Assembly: GCF_004784465.1 (NCBI RefSeq)
Contig: NZ_SRRU01000004.1
Location: forward strand, 434,001-498,000
Direction of reading: 5' to 3'
DNA from: Streptomyces griseoluteus
GTDB taxonomy: Bacteria; Actinomycetota; Actinomycetes; Streptomycetales; Streptomycetaceae
Length of the DNA: 64,000 nucleotides
Position 1 is the first letter of the stretch. Each line of letters starts with the position of its first letter. The notes under the pieces were generated by a model. That model saw only the letters and a program-made list of their open reading frames with translations, ran no database searches and had not been told where the DNA came from. Position numbers and translations under genes: made by a program. Of this stretch, positions 7,922 to 16,720 are shown piece by piece.

Positions 7922-10900
7922 TGGGGCTGGGGGACATCACCAACTCGTTGCTGGGCGGCGCCGAGGACCTGTACGACAAGGGCAAGAAGAAGGCCGGCGA
8001 GCTGGTCGACTCCGGCACGGACAAGCTTGGCGGCGCGATGGACCGCGTCGGCCTGCACGACTGGGCCGACGGCGTGGAGGACTGGGGCGACGAAGTCGCC
8101 TCCGACCTGGGCGCGATGCCGGGCGAGCAGCAGCTCGGCCAGACCGAGCAGGCCGACGAACTCGTGCACGGCAAGCCGGAGAAGATCCGCGAGAGCGCCA
8201 AGCACCTGAAGGACTTCCACGGGGCGTTCGACAAGGTCGGCTCGGGCCTGAAGAAGATCGACTCGGCGGGCTGGAAGGGCGAGGGCGGCGACGCCTTCCG
8301 CGAGAAGTTCGGCGTCCACCCCACCAAGTGGGCCCACGCGGCCGAGGCCTGCGGTGCGGCGGCGGCCGCGCTGGAACGGTACGCCGACACGGTCACCTGG
8401 GCGCAGAAACAGGCGGCGGAGGCCGTCGAGCTGTACAAGAAAGGCACGAAGGCGTTCGACGACGCGGCGGACGAATACCAGAAGAAGGCCGACGCCTACA
8501 ACGCGAAAGCCCGCGCGGGCGAGGACCCCGGCGCTGAGCCGAAGCAGGACATGCAGGCGGGCAAGTCCGACCGCGACGCCGCCGCGGCCAAGCTGAACGA
8601 GGCCCGCAAGCAGCGCAACACCGCCGCCGCCGAGGCCCAGGGGAAGATCAAGGCCGCTCTCGCCCACGCCCCCGCCGAACCCCCGCCCCTGGAACGCCTC
8701 GGCCACGACTTCACCGACGGCTACCAGGCCGCCAACACCGAACTGACCCATGTGGTCGGCGGCGCCCTCAAGGGCACGGCCGGCCTGGTCAACTTCGCCC
8801 GCGGCCTCAACCCGACGGACCCGTACAACCTGACGCACCCGGCGGCGTACCTCCAGAACGTCAGCATGACGCTGTCCGGCCTGGTGTCGACGGCCACGCA
8901 TCCCGAACGGGTCGTCCAGGCCACGATCGACGGTCTGAAGAAGGATCCGTCCGAGTTCGTCGGCCGCCTGATCCCGGAGCTGATCGGTACCAAGGGCGCG
9001 GGGCTGGCACGGGGCGGGCTCCGGCTCGCCGTGAAGGAGGGCGCGGAGGAGGCCGCGAGCCAGGGCATCCGCCGTACCGCCCGGAACGTGATCGAGAAGG
9101 ACGCGAACGACGTGGCCCGGCGCCCGGGCGAGAAGATCTGCGAGAAGGACCCCGTCGACGTCGCCACCGGCCGCATGGTGCTGCCGCAGACCGACGTGGC
9201 CCTGCCGGGCGTCCTTCCGCTGCTGGTCAAGCGGCAGTTCGAGTCGTCGTACCGGCTCGGCGGCTGGTTCGGACCGTCCTGGTCCTCCACGCTGGACCAG
9301 CGGCTGGAGACGGACACCGAGGGCGTGGTGTTCGTCGGCGAGGACGGCCTCGTCCTGGCCTACCCCCACCCCGCGCCCGGCGTGCCCACCCTGCCCTCGC
9401 ACGGCCCGCGGTGGCCGCTGGACCGGGTGGAGGGCGGCTACACCCTCACCGACCCGGAGTCGGGGCACACGCGGCACTTCGCCGACCGCTCCGACACCCT
9501 CGCGGTCCTGGAGCAGCTCGACGACCGCAACGGCAACTGGATCACCTTCGAGTACGACGCCGACGGCGCGCCAAGCGCGCTCGTCCACAGCGGCGGCTAC
9601 CACCTGGGGATATCCACCGCGGAGGGCCGCGTCACCGCCCTCCGCCTCACGGGCGCCGACCAGGAGCTGATCCGCTACGGCCACACCGGCGGCCACCTCA
9701 CCGAGGTCACCAACTCCTCCGGCCGCCCCACCCGCTTCACCTACGACGAGTCGGCCCGCATCACCTCCTGGACCGACACCAACGACAGCCACTTCACCTA
9801 CGGCTACGACGACCAGGACCGCTGCGTCCACCAGTCCGGCGCCGAGGGCCACCTGCGCTCCACCTTCGTCTACGGCGACCCGGACCCGGCCACCGGCGAC
9901 TCCGTCACCGCCATCACCGACTCCCTCGGTCACACCAGCCACTACCGCGTCAACCGCCACTGCCAGGTCGTCGCCGAGACCGACCCGCTCGGCGCCACCA
10001 CCCGCTACCAGCGCGACCGCCGCAACCGCCTCCTGTCGGTGACCGACCCCCTGGGCCACACCACGGAGTTCCACCGCGACGCCGACGGCAACCCGGTGAA
10101 GGTGATCCGTCCCGACGGCCGCGAGGCCCGCGCCGAGTACGGCGCGCGCGGCCTCCCGGTGAAGGTGACCCGCCCCGACGGCACCACCGTCCGCCAGACC
10201 TACGACGACCGCGGCAACCTCACCTCCATCACCGACGCGGCGGGCCAGACCACGCACCTGGCGTACGACGGAGCCGGCCACCTGATCTCCGTCACCGACC
10301 CGCTCGGACACGCCACCGTCATCGCCACCGACCGCGCCGGCCTCCCGCTGCGGGTCACCGACCCGCTGGGCGCGACCACCTCCTACGAGCGCGACGCCTT
10401 CGGCCGCCCGGTCGCGATCACCGACCCGACGGGTGCGGTGACCCGCCTGGAGTGGACGGTGGAGGGCCACCTGGCCCGCCGTACGGCGCCGGACGGCACA
10501 GCTGAGTCGTGGACGTACGACGGCGAGGGCAACCGCACCACCCACACCGACGCCCTCGGCGCGGTGTCCCGCTTCGAGTACACCCACTTCGACCTGCTGA
10601 CGGCCCGCACCGGCCCGGACGGCGTACGGCACGCCTTCACGTACGACACCGAGCTGAGGCTGACGGAGGTCACCAACCCGCAGGGTCTGAGGTGGAGTTA
10701 CACGTACGACCCGGCGGGACGCCTCGCGGCGGAGACGGACTTCGACGACCGCACCCTCACGTACGCCTACGACCCCGCGAGCCGCCTCACCGCCCGCACC
10801 AACGCGCTCGGCGAGACCATCGCCTTCGAGCGGGACGAGCTGGGCCGCACCGTCCGCAAGGACGCGGCGGGCGCGGTGACCACGTACGCCTTCGACCTCA

Positions 10901-12570
10901 CCGACCAACTGGCCGAGGCGGTCGGCCCGGACGGCAGCACCCTCCGCATCCTGCGCGACCGCTACGGCCGCACGGTCTCGGAGACGGTCGACGGCCGCAC
11001 GACGACGTACACGCACGACGCCCTCGGCCGGCGCACCGGCCGCACCACCCCCGCCGGGGCCACGACCACCTGGTCCTACGACCCGGCGGGCCGCCGCACC
11101 GGCATGGTCGCCTCCGGCCACAGCATCGACTTCACCTACGACGCGGCGGGCCGCGAAGTCGGCCGCCACATAGGCGAGTCACTCTCCCTGGAGCACACCT
11201 TCGACGTGCTGGGCCGCCTCAAGGCCCAGTCGGTACGGACGGCGCGCGGCGGCCTCCTCCGCCACCGCGCGTACGAGTACCGCGCGGACGGCAACGTCAC
11301 CCGCATCGTCGACGACCTGTTCTCCCGCACCTTCGACCTGGACGCCACCGGCCGGGTCACGGCGGTCCACGCGGCCGGCTGGACGGAGCGGTACGCGTAC
11401 GACGAGACGGGCAACCAGACCGAGGCGAGCTGGCCCTCGACCCACCCGGGCGGCGAGGCGACGGGCCCGCGCGCCTACACCGGCACGCGCATCACCCGGG
11501 CTGGCGGCATCCGCTACGAACACGACGCCCTCGGCCGCACGGTCCTCCGCCAGAAGACCCGCCTCTCCCGGCGCCCCGACACCTGGCGCTACGAGTGGGA
11601 CACCGAGGACCGCCTCACCGCGGTCACCACCCCGGACGGCACCCGCTGGCACTACACCTACGACCCCCTGGGCCGCCGCACGGCGAAGCTCCGCATGGAG
11701 GGCGAGGCGGTGGTGGAGCGCGTGGTGTTCACCTGGGACGGCACGACTCTCTGCGAACAGACCACGTCCTCCGCCGAGTTGCCCCACCCGGTGACCCTCA
11801 CCTGGAACCACCAGGGCCTCCACCCGGTCACCCAGTCTGAACGCATCACTTCCACCACGTCCGAAGCGGACATCGACTCCCGCTTCTACGCCATCGTCAC
11901 CGACCTGATCGGCACCCCGACGGAACTGGTCGACGAGGCGGGCGAAACGGCATGGCGCACCCGAAGCACCCTGTGGGGCACGACGGCCTGGTCGGCGAAC
12001 AGCACGGCGTACACGCCGCTGCGCTTTCCGGGCCAGTACTTCGACCCCGAGACGGGGCTGCATTACAACTACTTCCGGCACTACGACCCGGAGACGGCGC
12101 GGTACCTGAGTCCGGACCCGCTGGGGTTGGCGCCGGCACCTAATCCGGATGCATATGTACACAATCCCCACACCTGGGCAGACCCGTTGGGTCTCGCGGG
12201 TTGCACGCCTGGGGAAGATCGTGCAGCGGATGTGCCGCCTCGAAAACTCGATTACATATTTGACAAGGACATCAAACCCAACGATCACAACACTGCGCGG
12301 GCTCGACAGAACGCAGACCAGTTGCGTCGCATCGGAATCCGCGACACGCCGGAAATGCGGGAGTATGTCAACGACCATCTCACCGCAGCAGCCAAGCAAC
12401 CTTTTGAGCGAACCTGGACCGATCAATGGGGGGACTTCGGGATCACTCGCTCAGTGCTTCAAGGGCCGGGCGGCGCGCTGGAAGCTGAAACGTCGTGGCA
12501 ACTCATGCCGGACGGAACCGCTAGATTCAGTAGTGTCATCTTCCGTGGGACGGGCAGTCGTTTCCACTAA
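7921..12570 (+). CDS. RHS/YD-repeat polymorphic toxin
   Basis: This 1549-aa protein is built in blocks. A helical N-terminus has a WXG-like segment (SAGWKGEGGDAFREKFG, about residues 117-133). A DUF6531-like entry follows (DPVDVATGRMVLPQTDVALP, about 414-433). Dozens of YD repeats such as GNLTSITDAAGQTTHLAYD run from about 500 to 1330. The RHS core ends near 1425 (GLHYNYFRHYDPETARYLS, then two DPLGLA boxes). The last roughly 125 residues are the toxin tip (KLDYIFDKDIKPNDHN, QLRRIGIRDTPEMREYV). From about base 12140 the codons are clearly AT-richer, a sign of tip replacement. I do not recognise the tip; a nuclease is plausible. No signal peptide is seen, so type VII-like export is inferred. 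Confidence 0.92.
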   Translation: MGLGDITNSLLGGAEDLYDKGKKKAGELVDSGTDKLGGAMDRVGLHDWADGVEDWGDEVASDLGAMPGEQQLGQTEQADELVHGKPEKIRESAKHLKDFHGAFDKVGSGLKKIDSAGWKGEGGDAFREKFGVHPTKWAHAAEACGAAAAALERYADTVTWAQKQAAEAVELYKKGTKAFDDAADEYQKKADAYNAKARAGEDPGAEPKQDMQAGKSDRDAAAAKLNEARKQRNTAAAEAQGKIKAALAHAPAEPPPLERLGHDFTDGYQAANTELTHVVGGALKGTAGLVNFARGLNPTDPYNLTHPAAYLQNVSMTLSGLVSTATHPERVVQATIDGLKKDPSEFVGRLIPELIGTKGAGLARGGLRLAVKEGAEEAASQGIRRTARNVIEKDANDVARRPGEKICEKDPVDVATGRMVLPQTDVALPGVLPLLVKRQFESSYRLGGWFGPSWSSTLDQRLETDTEGVVFVGEDGLVLAYPHPAPGVPTLPSHGPRWPLDRVEGGYTLTDPESGHTRHFADRSDTLAVLEQLDDRNGNWITFEYDADGAPSALVHSGGYHLGISTAEGRVTALRLTGADQELIRYGHTGGHLTEVTNSSGRPTRFTYDESARITSWTDTNDSHFTYGYDDQDRCVHQSGAEGHLRSTFVYGDPDPATGDSVTAITDSLGHTSHYRVNRHCQVVAETDPLGATTRYQRDRRNRLLSVTDPLGHTTEFHRDADGNPVKVIRPDGREARAEYGARGLPVKVTRPDGTTVRQTYDDRGNLTSITDAAGQTTHLAYDGAGHLISVTDPLGHATVIATDRAGLPLRVTDPLGATTSYERDAFGRPVAITDPTGAVTRLEWTVEGHLARRTAPDGTAESWTYDGEGNRTTHTDALGAVSRFEYTHFDLLTARTGPDGVRHAFTYDTELRLTEVTNPQGLRWSYTYDPAGRLAAETDFDDRTLTYAYDPASRLTARTNALGETIAFERDELGRTVRKDAAGAVTTYAFDLTDQLAEAVGPDGSTLRILRDRYGRTVSETVDGRTTTYTHDALGRRTGRTTPAGATTTWSYDPAGRRTGMVASGHSIDFTYDAAGREVGRHIGESLSLEHTFDVLGRLKAQSVRTARGGLLRHRAYEYRADGNVTRIVDDLFSRTFDLDATGRVTAVHAAGWTERYAYDETGNQTEASWPSTHPGGEATGPRAYTGTRITRAGGIRYEHDALGRTVLRQKTRLSRRPDTWRYEWDTEDRLTAVTTPDGTRWHYTYDPLGRRTAKLRMEGEAVVERVVFTWDGTTLCEQTTSSAELPHPVTLTWNHQGLHPVTQSERITSTTSEADIDSRFYAIVTDLIGTPTELVDEAGETAWRTRSTLWGTTAWSANSTAYTPLRFPGQYFDPETGLHYNYFRHYDPETARYLSPDPLGLAPAPNPDAYVHNPHTWADPLGLAGCTPGEDRAADVPPRKLDYIFDKDIKPNDHNTARARQNADQLRRIGIRDTPEMREYVNDHLTAAAKQPFERTWTDQWGDFGITRSVLQGPGGALEAETSWQLMPDGTARFSSVIFRGTGSRFH

Positions 12571-12610
12571 TCGTGCGAGATGATGTAGCGAACAGGGAGT
12601 AGGTTCAGCG

Positions 12611-12958
12611 GTGTACAGCGAGTTTCTGATTCCAGGTGATGACGAGATTTTCGACACCATCGGTGAATGGCCGGAGATTCAAGAAAATGGAGCGCGTGTA
12701 CTGACCTGGCACTCTGATGATGGCGTCCTTGTGCTCTCCTATGAAGCCGTTACCCGATCGGTCAGAGTGCTCTGGTCGAACAACGACGGTGATTCGCTGA
12801 TGGATGTCTACCGCGAGGGCGCCACGCGGCTCGCCTTCACGTCCACTTCCTCGACTGTCGGTGCGCAGATCGACTTCTCTGTGGGCGAGTGTGCCGGTGT
12901 CATGGAAATTGATATCTCCCCTCGTGTTTCAGTGCGGGACCGGCTCCTCTTCCAGTGA
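12611..12958 (+). CDS. Probable cognate immunity protein of the RHS toxin
   Basis: The 115-aa protein starts at a GTG 40 bases after the toxin stop, with GGGAG upstream. It is acidic and beta-rich (ARVLTWHSDDGVLVLSYEAV, SVRVLWSNNDGDSL). Base composition is AT-rich like the toxin tip, and unlike both the YD scaffold and the gene after next. Position and composition argue that it travelled with the tip and neutralises it. I recognise no named family, so the function is inferred from context only. Confidence 0.6.
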   Translation: MYSEFLIPGDDEIFDTIGEWPEIQENGARVLTWHSDDGVLVLSYEAVTRSVRVLWSNNDGDSLMDVYREGATRLAFTSTSSTVGAQIDFSVGECAGVMEIDISPRVSVRDRLLFQ

Positions 12959-12968
12959 GGAATCCCTG

Positions 12969-13799
12969 ATGGAACGGCAAATACAGGATCTAGCTGTACT
13001 GCTCACCCCGGACGGAAACCTGTCGCCTGCCTGGCTGAGCGGAAAGCCGGTGACCCCGCTCGCCGTCGGCGATCGCCTGGACGTGACCCTGGCGAACCGG
13101 GTGACGGCCGGGTGTCGCTCGACCGGCGCGACTCACCTCCGGTACGCCCCGTTAGGCGTGGACCCAGTCGTGACCACCCGCGCCATCCCCGCCGATGCGG
13201 CCACCCGCCCGCCGACCCTCCTCTGGACCCCCGATCGCCACGCCGCGCTGCTCTTCCCGGTCCCCGGCCATGTCCTGCTGGCCGGCACCAAGCCCTTCAT
13301 GACGGCGGCCGTCCCGGAGGGCATCGACGCAGCCCGAGCCCGCTTCACCCGCTACGCCCGCAGGCAGGCGGCCCGCCACCCCGACCTCCTCGCGGTGGCG
13401 GCTGCATACGCCCCCACCCACCACGCCTGGTCCCACCCCGCGGAAGTTCCCCCGGACACCGCCACAGCCCACCACCTGCACCTACTCGAGGAGTTCACCC
13501 ACGGCACCCTCCCAGCCCCCGCCTTCGCCCACGCCTGGTGGCAGACCCGCCGAACCACCGAGTCGAATGGCGAACGAATCCGGGGCCCACTGGAAGAACT
13601 CTTCGACCGCGTCTTCCTGCTCCTGGAGGACTACGAGGTGGACCCCGAACTGGCCGAGCCCACCGACCTCACGGCCACGGAACTCCAAGCAGCGGTGTCC
13701 GAGGCATACCGGAACGGCCTGGCAGGCCTTCCGGTTGCTGTGGTTGCGGTGCGCTGCTGTACAGCGCCTGCCGTCGGGGTAGTCAGTCCTTCAACCTAG
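12969..13799 (+). CDS. Colicin D immunity-like domain protein with disturbed C-terminus
   Basis: The 276-aa product has an N-terminal region of unknown type. From about residue 173 it has a helical domain (LEEFTHGTLPAPAFAHAWWQ, LEELFDRVFLLLEDYEVDPE) that resembles the colicin D/E5 immunity family, whose members bind tRNA-cleaving nuclease domains. The gene starts at an ATG ten bases after the preceding stop. The final 25 residues (LPVAVVAVRCCTAPAVGVVS) are hydrophobic and do not continue the helical pattern, so the original end was probably lost in a recombination just before 13740. It may still be functional. Confidence 0.5.
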   Translation: MERQIQDLAVLLTPDGNLSPAWLSGKPVTPLAVGDRLDVTLANRVTAGCRSTGATHLRYAPLGVDPVVTTRAIPADAATRPPTLLWTPDRHAALLFPVPGHVLLAGTKPFMTAAVPEGIDAARARFTRYARRQAARHPDLLAVAAAYAPTHHAWSHPAEVPPDTATAHHLHLLEEFTHGTLPAPAFAHAWWQTRRTTESNGERIRGPLEELFDRVFLLLEDYEVDPELAEPTDLTATELQAAVSEAYRNGLAGLPVAVVAVRCCTAPAVGVVSPST

Positions 13800-13808
13800 G
13801 CTGCGCCC

Positions 13809-14240
13809 ATGTGGAAAGAAGCCGCTGCCGAAGCCCTGCCCGAGGTCGAGTTCCGCGCACCCGTTGACGCGACTGCTCTGGCCGAGGCAGAGCGGCGCCT
13901 TGGCAGAGGCTTGCCGGCGCAGCTGACTGCTCTGCTGATGGAGACCAACGGGGTGGTCGGCGCGTACGGGACTGACGTCGTGTGGTCCTTGGATCGGATT
14001 GTGGAGCAGAACCTGTTGTTCTGGTCCCCCGATACGTTCCCGGGCCTGTACATGCCCTTCGATCCGCTGCTGTTCTTCGGCGACAACGGTGGGGGCGATC
14101 AGTTTGCCTTCGTGCTAGCGCCTGAGCGTCCGGACATCTTCGTTTGGGACCACGAGGACGACAGTCGGCTCTGGGCTGCGCGCGAGTTGGAGGACTACCT
14201 GCACCGTTCGCTCGCGGGTGGTGGCGACTGGTACCGGTAG
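13809..14240 (+). CDS. SMI1/KNR4 (SUKH) family immunity-type protein
   Basis: The 143-aa protein shows the SUKH signature: LAEAERRLGRGLPAQLTALL, LMETNGVVG, VWSLDRIVEQN and a central LLFFGDNGGGDQFAFVL. SUKH proteins are common immunity proteins in polymorphic toxin arrays and neutralise several toxin types. This is the third immunity-type gene in a row downstream of the RHS gene and has its own codon style. It is probably a retained immunity gene for a toxin tip no longer encoded here. Confidence 0.85.
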   Translation: MWKEAAAEALPEVEFRAPVDATALAEAERRLGRGLPAQLTALLMETNGVVGAYGTDVVWSLDRIVEQNLLFWSPDTFPGLYMPFDPLLFFGDNGGGDQFAFVLAPERPDIFVWDHEDDSRLWAARELEDYLHRSLAGGGDWYR

Positions 14241-14602
14241 CCGCCTTGCTGGGATGACCTGCGGTGGAGCGGCGACAGAGCCGGGCTGGCCGGCGAAGTG
14301 ATTCCCCGCCATTCCCCACGCTTCCCCGTACGATCTGGCACGGGTGTGGCACGTGGAGCTTGTGATCCGTAGCTCTGTAGGCATGGGCGGTGCACCCTTG
14401 GGACTGGCCTCCTGGTCGCCGGAGACCCTGCGGATCTCCTACAGGGTCCAACCTGCCGATAGCTGACTGCTTGCCATCCAAGGAGGATGACAGCCGCACT
14501 CGGCCGGGTGCGGCACTGGGCCTGGTGGGGGCTCTCTGCCATCGTCCGAGGAGGGCTTCGAGCAGTCGTAGTGCCACGCGTATGGCCAGGCCCCGGACGC
14601 GA

Positions 14603-14646
14603 CGAAGGGCCAGCCTGGGAGGCAAACCTCCTCCGCTGGCCCTTCG
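14603..14646. terminator. Perfect two-tier hairpin near element boundary
   Basis: The arms CGAAGGGCCAGC (14603-14614) and GCTGGCCCTTCG (14635-14646) pair perfectly over 12 bp. An inner GGAGG/CCTCC stem has a CAAA loop. The shape is that of a strong transcription terminator. It lies just before the tRNA-like fragment. Confidence 0.75.
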
Positions 14647-14650
14647 GCCT

Positions 14651-14681
14651 GTGCCCTGGCAGGAATCGAACCCGCGACACC
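14651..14681 (-). other. tRNA 3'-end fragment, possible att site
   Basis: Read on the minus strand, the fragment contains GCGGGTTCGATTCCTGC, a complete T-arm whose 5-bp stem pairs (one G-U), followed by CAGGGCA where the acceptor strand should be. No D-arm or anticodon arm precedes it. Such 3'-end copies are left by integrases that use tRNA genes as attB. It does not match the nearby tRNA-Pro. The intact source gene is not in the window. Confidence 0.5.
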
Positions 14682-14736
14682 AGTCAGCTGTGGATGTCAG
14701 GTGGGCCAGGGTCTTTCTCTGCGCCGGGCGCCGTTG

Positions 14737-15288
14737 TCACCACTCGTCGTGGTCGTTGATCACCCTGAAGCTGGCCACCACACCATCGTCACCGAACATG
14801 GCGACATCGCCACCGAACATGCCAACGGGGTCGGTACGGGGCACAGTGCCAGAGGTCTCGTCGTGGGGGCCCACGATGGCGACCGGAGAACCGGCACAGG
14901 AGAAGCCTCGGAAGACCGCGACGGTCTGCCGGCTGTCATTGAAAATGTAGAAGCTGTTGGAGCTGGCCGCAGTGATGCAGCCGTCGGCGGAGGCGGAGTA
15001 CGTACGTTCGTTGAAGTAGATCCTTCCGTCTTCCTTGTGACCGTAGTCGCGTCCGCCCTCGTCGTGGCCCTTGTTCCTCTCGCCGCTCGCGCTCCTGTCG
15101 CCTGAGGGAGCCGCGACTGGAGCGGCGCGGTGCACAGGCAGGGCCGCTTGGTGCGCAGGTCGGGCAACTCGATGGACAGCCTGGGAGGCCGGGGTGGATC
15201 CGACGGTCGGGGCGTAGATGATGCCGGCGGCTGCAAGGGCGGTCGCGCCTATTCCGGTGCCAACCACAGCGTAAATATGCGGAGGCAT
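14737..15288 (-). CDS. Small secreted or membrane-anchored hypothetical protein
   Basis: The 183-aa protein starts at the ATG at 15288 with an uncleaved or cleavable N-terminal hydrophobic segment (YAVVGTGIGATALAAAGII). An Ala/Pro/His linker, a charged stretch (GHDEGGRDYGHKEDGR), and a beta-rich C-terminal domain with two cysteines (DGCITAASS, GFSCAGSPVAIVG) follow. A disulfide is likely outside the cell. I do not recognise the family; the C-terminal domain resembles small secreted Streptomyces proteins of unknown role. Its right neighbour is a tRNA gene with its own terminator, so it is probably monocistronic. Confidence 0.65.
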   Translation of the reverse strand: MPPHIYAVVGTGIGATALAAAGIIYAPTVGSTPASQAVHRVARPAHQAALPVHRAAPVAAPSGDRSASGERNKGHDEGGRDYGHKEDGRIYFNERTYSASADGCITAASSNSFYIFNDSRQTVAVFRGFSCAGSPVAIVGPHDETSGTVPRTDPVGMFGGDVAMFGDDGVVASFRVINDHDEW

Positions 15289-15643
15289 GTTACTTCTTTC
15301 TGTCGGACGGACGTCGGCCTGGCAACCGACCTGCGATGAACGTACCGACAGCTCCCATGGCTGGCATTTCGGACGTATCTCTGGTGTGATTCCGTGAGCC
15401 CAATCGGGTACCAGCGGTTCAGGAACCGTTGCATCGCCGCAGGTCCCGGACCGGGATGGGACGCGCTCACCGGCGGACGGGGACCTCGTGGACGATCTTG
15501 CCCAGCGCGGCTGAGGCGACGATGTTTGCGGGCCCGTGATCCGGACCGGCGCCGTGGTCATGGACGGCATCTTCGGCACGCAGGGACGGCGGCTGTAGGC
15601 ACGCGGGAAGCGGTAGTCACGCAGATGGACACGCAGGCAGAAA
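15289..15643. other. Intergenic stretch without recognisable gene
   Basis: About 355 bases lie between the small hypothetical gene and the tRNA terminator. Frames here show no consistent codon bias. The first 60-100 bases presumably carry the promoter of the minus-strand gene. I see nothing else that I can support. Confidence 0.4.
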
Positions 15644-15683
15644 CAGCTCAGGCCGGTACTGAATCCAGTACCGGCCTGAGCTG
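15644..15683 (-). terminator. Terminator of tRNA-Pro
   Basis: Eighteen perfect base pairs (15644-15661 with 15666-15683) enclose an AATC loop. On the minus strand the hairpin comes 12 bases after the tRNA 3' end and is followed by TTT, a classic intrinsic terminator arrangement. Confidence 0.9.
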
Positions 15684-15695
15684 CTGTTACGGCTG

Positions 15696-15769
15696 TCGGG
15701 GTGGCGGGATTTGAACCCACGACCTCTTCGTCCCGAACGAAGCGCGCTGCCAAGCTGCGCTACACCCCG
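15696..15769 (-). tRNA. tRNA-Pro(CGG)
   Basis: On the minus strand the gene runs CGGGGTGTAGCGCAG... with a 7-bp acceptor (CGGGGTG/CACCCCG) and an anticodon stem-loop CTTCG-TTCGGGA-CGAAG giving anticodon CGG. The T-arm is GTGGG-TTCAAAT-CCCGC. Discriminator A is at 15696 and no CCA is encoded. The length is 74 nt, and a perfect hairpin follows. Confidence 0.96.
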
Positions 15770-15833
15770 ATGTCGCTGCTGTCGCGGCGACGTCGTTTAC
15801 TTTAGCCCACCGGGGGCCTCAGACGAAATCCGG

Positions 15834-16580
15834 TTAGACGCGGCGGCGGACCGGGGAGGGGCGGGCGTGGTCCAGGGTGATCATGACCACCGCGGAGGCG
15901 TAGATCGCCAGGCCCAGCAGGAGGGCGTTGGCCAGGGTGTGGCGGTAGCCGTGGGCCGTGACGTCGAGGAAGGGGTAGAGGGAGCGGGCCCGGGTCAGCA
16001 GGAAGATCAGGTATGCCAGGGGGAACAGCAGCCAGCCCGCCGCCTGCCGCAGATGCATCCGTGACGCCGGCGTCAGCAGCAGCCAGTCCAGCACCGCCGC
16101 CAACGGCACCAGTGTGTGCAGCACCTGGAGCGCCGCCCACTGCCCGTGCCACCGCGCCGGCGGCGTCGTAGCCCCCGTCATGGTGAACGGCGGCGTCGTA
16201 TGGGCCAGCAGTACGTGGTACACCACCGCCCCGATCACCACGTATAGCAGCACCGCCCCCGTCAGCGCGGCCGGCAGGGCGCGGCGGGGGCGCCAGGAGC
16301 GCGAGGCCGACACCAGCATGACCACCGCCAGCAGCACCGTGCTCTGCACGCTGAAGTAGCTCAGCGCGCGGGCCGGGCCGGCGAGGTGGATCTCCAGGGC
16401 CACCCCCGCCCCCGCCAGCAGCGCGGTCAGGAGGCGGTACACGGCCACCAGGGGGCGCCGGACCGGCGCCACCACCGCCGTCACCGGCACGATCGACGGC
16501 TTCAGTACGGGCGTGCTCTCCCAGGGGATCGCGGGCAGATCCGGGATCTCCCTGGGCAGGGGCGGTATCGGTGCGGTCAT
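15834..16580 (-). CDS. Pr6Pr family membrane protein
   Basis: The 248-aa protein has a Pro-rich cytoplasmic N-terminus of about 38 residues and six hydrophobic segments. It matches the Pr6Pr layout: YRLLTALLAGAGV, FSVQSTVLLAVVMLVSA, HTLVPLAAVLDWLLL and YPFLDVTAHGYRHTLAN. The function of the family is unknown. The next gene on this strand (metallophosphoesterase) ends about 115 bases upstream of its start, with tandem repeats between. Confidence 0.8.
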   Translation of the reverse strand: MTAPIPPLPREIPDLPAIPWESTPVLKPSIVPVTAVVAPVRRPLVAVYRLLTALLAGAGVALEIHLAGPARALSYFSVQSTVLLAVVMLVSASRSWRPRRALPAALTGAVLLYVVIGAVVYHVLLAHTTPPFTMTGATTPPARWHGQWAALQVLHTLVPLAAVLDWLLLTPASRMHLRQAAGWLLFPLAYLIFLLTRARSLYPFLDVTAHGYRHTLANALLLGLAIYASAVVMITLDHARPSPVRRRV

Positions 16581-16640
16581 GCCCTCACGCTAGGCAGGAG
16601 GGCGAAATGCGACCATTCAGGGCACTCCGGTCGGGTTACA

Positions 16641-16720
16641 GCCGCTCAACGAGGGCCACCCCCGTTCAACGAGGACGACCCCCGCCCAACCAGGGTTACA
16701 CCCGCTCCACCAGCGTCAGC
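16641..16720. repeat. Four imperfect 20-bp tandem repeats over a gene 3' end
   Basis: Units at 16641, 16661, 16681 and 16701 share the pattern CCCG-TCAACGAGG or close variants. The fourth unit encodes the C-terminal LTLVERV of the metallophosphoesterase; the other three lie beyond its stop codon. The array looks like slippage or duplication of the coding end. Confidence 0.7.

Larger units (their letters stand above)
14241..14736. other. Gene-free stretch with hairpin and tRNA-like fragment
   Basis: These 496 bases hold no convincing gene on either strand; reading frames here lack coherent codon bias. They contain a 12-bp perfect hairpin (14603-14646) and a tRNA 3'-end-like fragment (14651-14681), annotated separately. 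The mix of lower-GC and high-GC sequence suggests debris from an integrated element. Confidence 0.6.

Noticed and set aside
7687..11169. A 1160-aa open frame antisense to the RHS gene
   Set aside because: It is a high-GC shadow of a well-supported toxin gene with repeats. Its composition (Val/Gly/Arg/Ala-rich) and lack of domains fit an antisense artefact.
14651..15769. tRNA-Pro as the source of the tRNA-like fragment
   Set aside because: The 3' ends differ (GTGGGTTCAAATCCCGC versus GCGGGTTCGATTCCTGC), so the fragment comes from another tRNA gene.
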